From positions 458,385 through 522,384 of the forward strand of contig JAKBKY010000001.1 in NCBI GenBank assembly GCA_021832345.1: a stretch of DNA of 64,000 bases, given 5' to 3'. The position numbers and the translations under genes are program-made. The DNA is from a bacterium. Its GTDB lineage: Bacteria; Vulcanimicrobiota; Vulcanimicrobiia; Vulcanimicrobiales; Vulcanimicrobiaceae. The notes under the pieces were generated by a model. It worked only from the letters and a program-made list of their open reading frames with translations. It was not told the origin of the DNA and searched no databases. This document shows positions 8,957 through 16,776 of the stretch, one piece after another. Each line of letters opens with the position of its first letter. Positions within the stretch are counted from its first letter, which is position 1.

Positions 8957-11656
8957 ATGTACGCTATGGTCGGGCGCGCGCGAGAGCTTTCCAGCCTGCG
9001 TACTGCACTCGTCCGTGCTCGCACGGTTCCCGTGCCGACGACCATACGGATCGTCGGTGCGTCCGGCATTGGCAAGACAAGCCTCCTAACGGAGCTCTCG
9101 CACAGCGCCGAAGCGGACGGCTGGTTGGTTGTCTGCGCCGCATGCCATCGCATCCAGATCGGTACGCCCTTCCTGCTCCTGCGGCGTACGGTGCGTGTGC
9201 TCTACGACGCCTTGCACGGCCGTCGCGAGCGTTACCGCAGCGGCCTCGAAAGCGCGATAGCGGCCATCGAGACGCCTTCCGCGCCGGATGCCGACGCGGC
9301 GCGCGAGAAGACGGGCGCGACGATCGCGCTGCTGCATCGCCTGCTCGAAGGAGTGACGCTCGACATTCCCGTGCTCTTGGCCGTCGACGATGCGCAGTGG
9401 ATCGATGCAGAAAGCTGCAACGCGCTCTTGCGCGCGCTACCGGCCTTCTCGGATCGCCCCATCGCCTTGCTCTTCTCCGAGCGCGATGACGAACTCGGGG
9501 GACACACCACCGATGCCGATACGACGATATCGCTTGGCACGTTGACGCTCGCTGCCTCAAGCGAGCTCGTGACGGACGCCTACCCAGGTGCTCCGCAAGC
9601 GGTCGTCAACGCTATCACCGAATACGCCGTCGGCCGCCCGATCGAATTGCGCACGCTCGCCGAAGCGGCTCGCGAGCAAGGCGCGACGACGCCGGCGGAC
9701 ATCGCCGTGACGTTCTCTGGCGCGATAGCGCGCGAGATAAAAGCGCTCGCGCCGGCGCAACGGGAGTTTCTGCATCTGTGCTCGCTCATCGCCGAACCGA
9801 TCGAGCACCAACTCTTAGCCACACTCATTCCAGACGATGTCACGCGCTTGGCGTGCATCGAGATGAGTATGCCGCGCTACCTCGTACGCGATGGAAGCGC
9901 GCTGCGGTTCACGCATGCGGCCATCGCCGAAGGCATTCGCCAAACGCTCACGATCGAAATTCCGTATCGCAAGCGCATCATCAACGCTCTCCTGGCGCTG
10001 GACCACCTCAAACTCGACGACCGCGAACGCATCGTCGAGCAGGCGCTGGCCTGCGGGGAAGTCGGCATGGCGCGCGAAGCGCTGCTCGCATTGGCCGCAG
10101 CCGCCGAAGAGACGGGCGCGCTTAGCACGGCCATCCGCGCCTACGAGAGCGCGCTGCGCATCTCCGAGCCGCAAGCAGACGAAGCACTCGCCTTCTACCA
10201 ACGCTACATCGCGATCTTATTCGCGGCCAATCGCCTGGAAGATGCGCGCAACGCCCTTGAACGTGTGCTGCGCGTGGAGAGTACTCACGCAGTTTCTGCT
10301 CCGGGCGGGCTCGTCGCCTATTTCCTCCTGACGCTCTGGATGCTCGGCGACCGTGCGCACGCCATGGAAACCTACGCGCGCCTGTCAGCCGAGCTCACCT
10401 CGGAGCGCGACCTTGCCGAACTGCACTCGGCGGCGCTCTGGATCTACGCCAACGATCTCAATCCGGAGGCCTTTGCCGCAACGCGCACACTCCTCGAAGG
10501 AAGCCCCAGCGAGCTCTCCTCCCTGGTGCTCACGCGCTTACACAGCTACAGCGCGCTCTTCGACGTGCGCATGGACCGTGACGCGAATGTCGAAAAGACG
10601 CTTGCCAACGCCCGACGCTATGCTCGCGAGGTGAGCACGGTCGTTGAAGGTGTGGTCGAAACGCTTGCCGCTTGCACGACGTTCTTGCGCTACGGCCCAG
10701 CTTACGCCATGAAAGCCTTCGAGCGGAATCTCAAGACGTCGCCGCCCGTCGGCAACGATGCGCCAATGGTCGAATTCTACACCTCAATTTGCGATCTTTC
10801 GCAAGGCCGCTTTCAAGCAGCGCAACGACGCATCGAGAAAGCGCTGGAAGACGCCATGGATTCCAATGATCGCCTGCGATTGCTCGGCGTGAACGCAGCG
10901 ATCTGCGCGATCTCCGGAAAACGCGATGGATGGCAGCACACAGATGAAGTGTTGCGGTTGCAAGAGCTTCGCACCGATTCGGCTCTCTTGGCGACGGGCT
11001 TCTTCGCCTGCATGCAAGAGATCGACGACGTACGGCAGCAACAGAAGAACCTCCAGGTGCTCCTTAACTACTATGCTTGCCCGTGGCCGTTCTACACTTT
11101 CTACGTTCCTCTAGCGATCGTGCTTGCGGCCCATCGCCGCGGCGACCGCGAAATCTTAGAGGAACTTGCGACTCCCAGCCGGCTCTGGTGCGATGCCACG
11201 CCCTGGAACCAGGCACAACGAACGCTTGCCCTCGGCGCGTCACAGCGTGCCATCGGCCATGCCGACGCGCAGACACACTTACGCACAGCCGCACAGGTCT
11301 TTACGCGGCTTGATGCCTCTTTCTTCGCGGCGTTGGCACGTGCAATCGCCGGTGAGGCGAGTGCACAGGATGCCGCTCTTCTAACGGACTGCGCTTGCGA
11401 TCTCGATGAGCTGCGCGACTTCCCGCTTGCGTCTGGGCGCAAACGCTCCCGGCGTTCAGGGAAGCCGCGCTTGTCGGCTCGAGAGCATGAAGTCTCAAGC
11501 CTTATGGTCGCCGGGCTCTCAAACCGTGAGATCGCCACGCAGTTGGTCTTGAGCGAGCGAACGGTCGAGGCCCATCTTTCCAACGCTTACACGAAGGCAG
11601 GCGTCTCTTCGCGAACGCAGCTTGCGCACTGGCTCAGGGACGGAGAACTCGAGTAG
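8957..11656 (+). CDS. Large ATP-binding LuxR-family (MalT/LAL-like) regulator
   Basis: An 899-residue regulator. An N-terminal AAA-type ATPase has Walker A GASGIGKTS (residues 34-42) and Walker B LLAVDDAQWID; a long alpha-helical TPR-like middle follows, and a LuxR HTH sits at the C-terminus (LSAREHEVSSLMVAGLSNREIA, then LVLSERTVEAHLSNAYTKAG). This is the large ATP-binding LuxR (LAL) architecture, which often controls secondary metabolism or sugar use. I choose ATG 8957, eight bases after AGGAGG, over the GTG at 8948. It converges on the ycaO/tfuA operon, so a regulatory link is plausible but unproven. Confidence 0.85.
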   Translation: MYAMVGRARELSSLRTALVRARTVPVPTTIRIVGASGIGKTSLLTELSHSAEADGWLVVCAACHRIQIGTPFLLLRRTVRVLYDALHGRRERYRSGLESAIAAIETPSAPDADAAREKTGATIALLHRLLEGVTLDIPVLLAVDDAQWIDAESCNALLRALPAFSDRPIALLFSERDDELGGHTTDADTTISLGTLTLAASSELVTDAYPGAPQAVVNAITEYAVGRPIELRTLAEAAREQGATTPADIAVTFSGAIAREIKALAPAQREFLHLCSLIAEPIEHQLLATLIPDDVTRLACIEMSMPRYLVRDGSALRFTHAAIAEGIRQTLTIEIPYRKRIINALLALDHLKLDDRERIVEQALACGEVGMAREALLALAAAAEETGALSTAIRAYESALRISEPQADEALAFYQRYIAILFAANRLEDARNALERVLRVESTHAVSAPGGLVAYFLLTLWMLGDRAHAMETYARLSAELTSERDLAELHSAALWIYANDLNPEAFAATRTLLEGSPSELSSLVLTRLHSYSALFDVRMDRDANVEKTLANARRYAREVSTVVEGVVETLAACTTFLRYGPAYAMKAFERNLKTSPPVGNDAPMVEFYTSICDLSQGRFQAAQRRIEKALEDAMDSNDRLRLLGVNAAICAISGKRDGWQHTDEVLRLQELRTDSALLATGFFACMQEIDDVRQQQKNLQVLLNYYACPWPFYTFYVPLAIVLAAHRRGDREILEELATPSRLWCDATPWNQAQRTLALGASQRAIGHADAQTHLRTAAQVFTRLDASFFAALARAIAGEASAQDAALLTDCACDLDELRDFPLASGRKRSRRSGKPRLSAREHEVSSLMVAGLSNREIATQLVLSERTVEAHLSNAYTKAGVSSRTQLAHWLRDGELE

Positions 11657-11785
11657 CGCCACCTACGACACCGCCCAACAGCGTTGTCGCGTATTCAGCC
11701 GATGGTCAGCCTAACGCATGGCGATCAGGAGAGCAGCGTTTGGAACGGACACGGCGCCAACGTCATCGAGCGCCCAGGCGCTGCG

Positions 11786-12070
11786 CTACTCGTGATGGAG
11801 CATGATGATGCCGTTCTCAGCCGGCACAGCGGGATCGAGCGTTTGGAGCGCGGTGAGCTGCGGGCGAAGATTGCCGGTGGCGTGGCTGGCCATGGCCGTC
11901 AAATCCTCGTGCGACGGTGTCGCCGCAAGCCCAAGTGCCTGTTGCACGAGCGCACCGATGGCGTGCGCATCGTTCTTGGGCGTCTTCAGCCAGGTGCGAA
12001 AGAGATCGGGAGATTGCTGCAATGCGTGAATGAAGCCGGCAGCACAGGCCTTCCGTTGTACGTCGTTCAT
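11786..12070 (-). CDS. Candidate RiPP precursor peptide (Nif11-like leader)
   Basis: A 94-residue protein 54 bases downstream of ycaO on the same strand. Residues 13-28 (FIHALQQSPDLFRTWL) and the following D..AIGALVQQALGLAATPSHEDL resemble the helical leader of Nif11-type precursors, in which F, an S/D-P pair and spaced leucines recur; this is a pattern match, not an alignment. The C-terminal ~25 residues are proline-containing and end in GIIMLHHE, a possible core. One Cys (residue 9) lies in the leader. There is no GG cleavage motif and no clear ribosome-binding site. It could instead be an unrelated small helical protein; its position in the operon is the main support. Confidence 0.55.
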   Translation of the reverse strand: MNDVQRKACAAGFIHALQQSPDLFRTWLKTPKNDAHAIGALVQQALGLAATPSHEDLTAMASHATGNLRPQLTALQTLDPAVPAENGIIMLHHE

Positions 12071-12124
12071 GCGAGGAACGATAGGGGTTGCGGCTGCGCA
12101 CTTCCTGCCGCGTACGCAACAGTA

Positions 12125-13369
12125 CTATCGCGAGAGGCTGAACGGATTCAACGCTTCTAGGACTTTTGGCCCAATACGGCCGTCGATCGCGTAGGTTTCG
12201 CACTCCGGCGCGATGGCGCGCACGACATGGATCGGCAGATCGGCCGGCGAGAGATCGACGATCACCGCATGTTGCATGCCGGCCTCGCGCATCGCTGTAA
12301 GCAGCCGCCGCAGATCTTCGGCGACGTCGTCGCTGGAACGATCCGCCACCGCATCGAGCGCGACGCTCGGCGTCGGCAGATCGTAGCACCACGTCCTGCG
12401 CGGCGGTTCGTTGCGACGGCGCCCGTGTTCGCCGGTGATTCCGGCAGGCTCGTCTGCGCGCAGAATATCTTCGCGCGCGCCTTGAATATCGACCACGCGG
12501 CTTTGTACGGCTTCGGTGATCGCGCGGATGAGCGCGTACGCGCCCGAGAGCGAGGTGCCCATGCCCAGATGCGCCATCGGCGGATCGGAACCCGGCTCGC
12601 TCACGGTGGCCAGCACCGTCATCGGCAGCGGGTCGGCCGCAAGCCAAAACGCGCGCAGCTCCAAGCCGGCAGCGGCGATGCGCTGCGCCAACGCATCGAC
12701 GGCGGCATTGCCGCTCGGCAGTGCGACCGCACGAGCGAAGGGCAGATCGCCGGCATCGCGCCCAAGGTAGAAGCGCGCAAGCAGATGACAGCGCGCTTCG
12801 TAGAGCGACCAGCTATGGCGCTCGATGAGTTCGCAGAGCGCGTGGTAGATCGCTTCGGTCAGCGTGTTGCCCGACGCCAGCCCGTTGGTTGACGTCCAGC
12901 GAAAGAGGCGCGGCCCAAACCACGGACACTGCACCATCGCAAGCGGCACCGCAAGCGTCGTTCCGCAGAGCAGATCGGTGCCCTCGACGCACTCGACGAC
13001 AAGATCGCGCGCCTCCGGCAGAAGATCGCACGACGAGATGGAGAGACGCTCGTCGATGCGAGCAACCGATTCGTGGAGTGTCGGCAAACGCACCTGCGTT
13101 GCGATCTGTCGTTCGGCTGCCTCCATGACGGCGCTCGCCCGCGCAGCGTCGTGGCTGAGCCCCTTGCCGTTGTAGACGCCGATCAAATCCGCCGAGCGCG
13201 GCACGATCGCGCAGTACGTCGGAATGCCGATGCGATCCAGGTGCGTCGTATCGCCGATGCGCGTGATGCCGTAGCGACGGCAGAGCTCTGGCACGAGGCG
13301 CAAGGTCGCTTCCAGCGGCACGCTGCGATCGGCGTACCCTGATGCTTTGGGCTCGCGTTGCGCAAGCAT
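12125..13369 (-). CDS. YcaO-domain cyclodehydratase/thioamide-forming enzyme
   Basis: A 414-residue YcaO protein. The ATP-binding motifs are visible: AVMEAAERQ (residues 80-88, S/A-x-x-M-E-x-x-E-R type), TEAIYHALCELIERHSW (171-187) and AITEAVQSRVVDIQGARED (283-301). YcaO enzymes use ATP to activate peptide amide oxygens, giving azolines, amidines or, with a TfuA partner, thioamides. The C-terminus (NPFSLSR) lacks the PxPxP motif of many azoline-forming YcaOs. The ATG at 13369 lies nine bases after AGGTGG and overlaps the tfuA stop (TGATG); ATG 13375 is the alternative. No E1-like or RRE partner is encoded nearby. Confidence 0.88.
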   Translation of the reverse strand: MLAQREPKASGYADRSVPLEATLRLVPELCRRYGITRIGDTTHLDRIGIPTYCAIVPRSADLIGVYNGKGLSHDAARASAVMEAAERQIATQVRLPTLHESVARIDERLSISSCDLLPEARDLVVECVEGTDLLCGTTLAVPLAMVQCPWFGPRLFRWTSTNGLASGNTLTEAIYHALCELIERHSWSLYEARCHLLARFYLGRDAGDLPFARAVALPSGNAAVDALAQRIAAAGLELRAFWLAADPLPMTVLATVSEPGSDPPMAHLGMGTSLSGAYALIRAITEAVQSRVVDIQGAREDILRADEPAGITGEHGRRRNEPPRRTWCYDLPTPSVALDAVADRSSDDVAEDLRRLLTAMREAGMQHAVIVDLSPADLPIHVVRAIAPECETYAIDGRIGPKVLEALNPFSLSR

Positions 13370-14022
13370 CAGCATGTGCCACCTGCATCGCCGCGCATGC
13401 GGCGTAGCACCGAGCGCAGCGCAAAGCGCGCGTCGTGGCGTTTGAGATCGCCTTCGCGTGCGCAGATATTCGCGAGATGCGCTTGCGCTTGGGAAGGAAC
13501 GCACGCGATGACATCTTTCCAAGTGCGCTCCATGTAGAAGATGCGCCGAGCATCGTACACGAGGCGCTCGGCTTGCCTTGCTGATAAGAAGCCTCGCCGC
13601 TTGGCCAGCCACGCGACGTAGCGTACGTTGACGCACGGGACGCTCAGGGCCGCATGCGTCTGTGGATGTGTCAGCACGGCGACTTCATCATCTCCGTCGA
13701 TGATCGCGTTGATGTACCAGCGCGCGATGATTCCCAGCGGCACCGCGCCATACGGCGCGCACTCGGCCACCCGCAGCGCTCCCATGCTCGCCGCGCCGAA
13801 AAGCGTGATGCGCTGAGAGGCCGCGTAGACTTCTTTTGGCGAGGGCGCAAGATCGTGATGGAAGACGCCGTCAAGGAGCAACACGGCATCGAATCGCTCC
13901 GCGGCCCGAGCGATATCGCCGCGCGAAGCTGGGGGCAGATAGGTGACGCCTGGGAAGATCCCACGGTCGTGCGGAGGGAGCGACGGGCCGCAGAAGACCG
14001 CTAACGCCACAAAACGCCTCAT
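13369..14022 (-). CDS. tfuA: TfuA-family protein, YcaO partner
   Basis: A 217-residue protein with the TfuA core signatures: FCGPSL near the N-terminus, DGVFHHDLAPSPKE (51-64), FGAASMGALRVAE (75-87) and the acidic DGDDEVAVLTHP (109-120). TfuA proteins accompany YcaO enzymes in thioamide formation, as in thioviridamide-type RiPPs and in methanogen McrA thioglycine formation, and in trifolitoxin clusters. It overlaps ycaO, consistent with a two-protein complex. The start at 14022 matches the family N-terminus; an in-frame ATG at 14058, ten bases after GGAGG, is possible. Confidence 0.9.
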   Translation of the reverse strand: MRRFVALAVFCGPSLPPHDRGIFPGVTYLPPASRGDIARAAERFDAVLLLDGVFHHDLAPSPKEVYAASQRITLFGAASMGALRVAECAPYGAVPLGIIARWYINAIIDGDDEVAVLTHPQTHAALSVPCVNVRYVAWLAKRRGFLSARQAERLVYDARRIFYMERTWKDVIACVPSQAQAHLANICAREGDLKRHDARFALRSVLRRMRGDAGGTC

Positions 14023-14063
14023 CGAAGCGTTCGCGCCTGTGTGCCATGCCGCACCCATGCCAT
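14019..14063 (-). CDS. Possible 14-residue leader ORF coupled to tfuA
   Basis: Directly upstream of tfuA an ATG, five bases after a GGAGG sequence, opens a 14-codon frame (MAWVRHGTQARTLR) whose TGA overlaps the tfuA ATG as ATGA. tfuA itself has no other ribosome-binding site at 14022. The arrangement suggests translational coupling through a leader peptide. Alternatively the GGAGG serves the in-frame tfuA ATG at 14058. Short and unconfirmed. Confidence 0.3.
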   Translation of the reverse strand: MAWVRHGTQARTLR

Positions 14064-14297
14064 GCACACCTCCGTTCGGATGCGCCGGGCTACCACCTGG
14101 TCGCGGCCACGCTAGCCGCGCTCGGTGGCCGCTCGCAAGCGGTTTTCGCACGCGTGCGCTCGCCTCGCAGCAAGCGAACGCCAAACCCCCATCCGGTTAT
14201 TGTTTCTTCGTTGTGTGTGCCTAGGCCGCGCATCGTGCGCGCACGCCCTCGGCCGGGATGAGCTCACTCGTGAGCGCCAACTGCGCTCGTCCCCGGA

Positions 14298-14486
14298 TCA
14301 CCAGACGCAACAAAAGCGCCTTCCCCGGTTCCGCAAGCGCAACGCTTCCAAGCCGATCACGTCGGCGTTGTTGACAATGTTGCGTGCGACTTTGTGCGCC
14401 TCGTCGCGTCGAGCGTTGGCCTCGCGTTCCTTGGAGCGGGCCAACCGCTTGACGGCCGCAATGCGCTCAGGCTCGCGCTTGTTCAC
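14298..14486 (-). pseudogene. TnpB/OrfB-like transposase remnant
   Basis: A 62-residue frame whose middle, EANARRDEAHKVARNIVNNA followed by DVIGLEALRLRNRG, resembles the segment of IS200/IS605-family OrfB (TnpB) between the basic helix and the 'I-x-x-E-D-L' catalytic strand. The Asp/Glu dyad is altered (EAL instead of EDL), and neither the N-terminal part nor the zinc-finger end is present, so this is a decayed fragment. It lies beside a truncated DUF2442 gene and HicAB, marking a region of past mobile-element activity. Recognition is by eye only. Confidence 0.4.
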
Positions 14487-14535
14487 GCAGCGCCGTCCGC
14501 GCCCGGTGCCGATAGAGAGGCTCGTGGCGGCGAGA

Positions 14536-14733
14536 TCACGCTGCAGGCGAGTTGTGGCGGCACGGTGCGACGAGCTTCGCGCCGGTCTTGAACGCGGAGA
14601 GCGTGTCGCCGTCGCGATCGTACTCGACGGCCGTCGCGACGGGCCGATAGAGTTCCCACCGCTTCCCGCGTTCGATCGCCGCGTCGATCTGGGCGTCCGT
14701 CACGTCCACGTACGCTTTCGGTTTCGCCTTCAT
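14536..14733 (-). pseudogene. Truncated DUF2442-family protein
   Basis: A 65-residue product that begins like DUF2442 proteins: VTDAQIDAAIERGKRWE, then VATAVEYDRDGDTLSAFKTG and AKLVAP. Family members continue with roughly 60 or more residues after this P-R-x-x-L-Q-G region, but here the frame ends at once in RHNSPAA. A frameshift or deletion at that point seems likely. The ATG overlaps the hicB stop (TAATG), so it was probably the third gene of the hicAB operon. The family has no established biochemical function. Confidence 0.5.
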
Positions 14734-14954
14734 TACGCGGCGTCGATCGCGACAAGCCCAGCTTGCGAAGCCGGCTCAGGTACGATGTCGCCGTACTCCC
14801 GCATCACGTCGATATGTCCCTCGATCGCCTCGCGAATGTTCACGGCCGCTTCTTCGCGTGTGCGGCCCGCGCTGGTGCAACCCGGAAGATCGGGAACGTA
14901 CGCACCCCAGCTCCCGCTTGGGCTCGGCTCGAAGATCACGACATACTGTTTCAC
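14733..14954 (-). CDS. hicB: HicB-family antitoxin
   Basis: A 73-residue protein of the partial RNase-H-fold HicB type: YVVIFEPSPSGSWGAYVPDL, then PGCTSAGRTREEAAVNIREAIEGH. It lacks the C-terminal DNA-binding domain found in longer HicBs, ending shortly after the helix. It starts with GTG overlapping the hicA stop (GTGA). HicB neutralises the HicA mRNA interferase. Confidence 0.88.
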   Translation of the reverse strand: MKQYVVIFEPSPSGSWGAYVPDLPGCTSAGRTREEAAVNIREAIEGHIDVMREYGDIVPEPASQAGLVAIDAA

Positions 14955-15142
14955 TTTTTCAACCCCGCTTGTTTCAAAATCGTATTGAGCAATCCGTGCG
15001 GCACGTCGTCGCTCAGGAGATGCACCGGAATAGTTAGGGTTCCCGGCTTGGACGGATGACGATAGTGTCGGTGCGATCCTCGCGTCCGCTTGAGCAGCCA
15101 GCCATCTTGCTCGACCATCTTGACAATCTCTCGATATTTCAA
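14951..15142 (-). CDS. hicA: HicA-family mRNA interferase toxin
   Basis: A 63-residue dsRBD-like toxin with the full HicA pattern: KYREIVKMVEQDGWLLKRTR, then GSHRHYRHP with the catalytic His, then the IPVH strand and the C-terminal LLNTILKQAGL helix. HicA cleaves mRNA and tmRNA and is held inactive by HicB. The start is a TTG at 15142, four bases after GGAGG. It is first in a three-gene minus-strand operon hicA-hicB-DUF2442. Confidence 0.9.
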   Translation of the reverse strand: MKYREIVKMVEQDGWLLKRTRGSHRHYRHPSKPGTLTIPVHLLSDDVPHGLLNTILKQAGLKK

Positions 15143-15504
15143 TCTGCCTCCATCGTAACCCAGCTCGGCTCGGTTTTCAAGCTGTCATGCCGCGCAAGAT
15201 CGTCGGAGCTCGCGGCGGGGTCGTTCGCATCCTACTCACTACCGAAGGAAGAGAGCCTGTTGCACAAACTCTCGACGGAGCGTGCTAAGGGCGTGGAGGG
15301 CCTCCCGTTTGCGCTACAGGCCGTCTGGCGGCGTTTATGGGCAAAGCCTCGCAACGGCTTTCGTGAGCGCTCGGTCGATACGCGCATGGGTCATGCGGAT
15401 CGAGGTTCGCAGAATGTTTGCGACGCGATACGGCGTTTCCACGGACCGGCGAGTGCCGCCACACTTCGGCGGTAACCGAAGTGTGACAGCGGTAGGATGT
15501 ACCC
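15143..15504. other. Intergenic region without recognisable gene
   Basis: This 362-base stretch separates hicA from the divergent MFS gene. It must contain the promoter of the hicAB operon and that of the transporter. Overlapping open frames on both strands show no family resemblance. The only clear element is the 10-bp palindrome at its right end, listed separately. Confidence 0.5.
15460..15485. promoter_or_regulatory. Palindromic operator upstream of the MFS gene
   Basis: A perfect inverted repeat with 10-base arms, CACACTTCGG and CCGAAGTGTG, separated by six bases (CGGTAA), ends 19 bases before the ATG of the transporter gene. Its position and symmetry fit an operator for a dimeric winged-helix repressor. 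The transporter is followed by, and overlaps, an ArsR-type regulator gene, the natural candidate to bind it. Assignment is inference. Confidence 0.6.
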
Positions 15505-16776
15505 ATGCGGCGTACCGTGCTCGTTTCAACCTGTCTCACCGTCATGATGGTACAAATCGATACGACAATCGTGAATCTCGGCGTTCACGCGATCGAATCG
15601 GGACTCGCGGTCGGCGTCGCTGCGTTGCAATGGGTGGTGGACGCCTACAATCTCACGTATGCGAGCCTCATTCTGCCCGGCGGTGCAATCGGCGACTGGC
15701 TCGGGCGCAAGCGCATCTTCATCGCCGGGCTTGCCGTTTTCACGCTCGCCTGCGTGGCATGTGCGCTCGCCCCAAACGTGGGGGTACTGATCGCGGCGCG
15801 CAGCGTGGCCGGGGCCGGAGCGGCGCTTGCGATGCCCGGTAGCCTCGCCATTCTTACCGATGCCTACCGAGACGCGAAGGAACGCGCGCAGGCGACCGCG
15901 CTTTGGGCGGGTTTCAACGGCGTCGCAATCGCGATCGGTCCCCCGGCCGGCGGCCTGCTGATCCATCTCTTCGGATGGCGGAGCATCTTCTTTCTTACTG
16001 TACCGGTCGGGGGCGCCGCGATAGTGCTCGCGATGGTCGCCGTGCGCGCATACAAACCCAATCGCGAAGCGACACTCGATGCGATGAGTATCGTTCTGAG
16101 CATTGTTGCGCTCGGCTCGTTCGCGTTCGGCGCAATCGAGAAAACGGGGTGGCCGTATGTTGTCGCAGCCACGAGTGTCCTCGCATTCGTCATCCGTCAA
16201 GCACGTATCGCCGTGCCGCTCTTACCGTTGCACTTTCTGCGTCTTCGCAAATTCGATGCGGCGCTCACCGTGGCGATATGCATGACCTTCGGCATGTATG
16301 CGTTCCTCTTCGGATTGCCGCGCTACATTCAGGGCACGCTGCATGTCGACGCGATCGTGACGGGATGGGCATTGCTGCCCTGCGGCATATGCTTCATCGC
16401 GGTCGCACCGTTTGCGGCGCGTATCGCGCGGCACTTGGGTGCGCGCGGCTCGATTGCGCTCGGCATGGCCGCGATCGCTGCAGCACTGGCAGTGGCGATC
16501 TTCGTCGCCGCAAGGGGGTCAGTCGCGCTCTTCGCGATCGCCGGGGGCGTGAGCGGCATCGGCATGGGCATCGCCACCGGACCACTTATGACGCTGGGCG
16601 TCTCATCACTTCCGGCCGAGCGGTCGGGAACGGCGTCGGGGTTGGTGAATATGGCGCGCATGATCGGCGCAACCCTCGGTGTCGCGGTCCTCGGTGGCCT
16701 GCCGGTTGAAACGAGCATGGTCTACGCGGCCTCGATCGAACTCGCGGGCGTGGCGGCGGCGTATGCCTTCGCGTAA
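15505..16776 (+). CDS. MFS transporter, DHA2-like drug exporter
   Basis: A 423-residue major facilitator protein. The N-terminal TVMMVQIDTTIVNL is the DHA2-type motif (D-x-T-I-V-N in helix 1), followed by LQWVVDAYNLTYASLILPGG and the loop-2/3 motif GDWLGRKR. About twelve hydrophobic helices are seen, fewer than the 14 of classical DHA2 exporters, so it may be shortened. The likely function is proton-driven export of drugs or metabolites. It forms an operon with the ArsR-type gene downstream, overlapping by 14 bases. Confidence 0.87.
   Translation: MRRTVLVSTCLTVMMVQIDTTIVNLGVHAIESGLAVGVAALQWVVDAYNLTYASLILPGGAIGDWLGRKRIFIAGLAVFTLACVACALAPNVGVLIAARSVAGAGAALAMPGSLAILTDAYRDAKERAQATALWAGFNGVAIAIGPPAGGLLIHLFGWRSIFFLTVPVGGAAIVLAMVAVRAYKPNREATLDAMSIVLSIVALGSFAFGAIEKTGWPYVVAATSVLAFVIRQARIAVPLLPLHFLRLRKFDAALTVAICMTFGMYAFLFGLPRYIQGTLHVDAIVTGWALLPCGICFIAVAPFAARIARHLGARGSIALGMAAIAAALAVAIFVAARGSVALFAIAGGVSGIGMGIATGPLMTLGVSSLPAERSGTASGLVNMARMIGATLGVAVLGGLPVETSMVYAASIELAGVAAAYAFA

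Noticed and set aside
11684-12160. 158-aa plus-strand frame opposite the small peptide gene
   Set aside because: No motif or ribosome-binding site; the minus-strand frame shows organised helical spacing and operon position.
14125-14988. 287-aa plus-strand frame across the HicAB region
   Set aside because: Antisense to hicB and the DUF2442 fragment, which show family motifs; the frame is Arg/Ser-rich shadow sequence.
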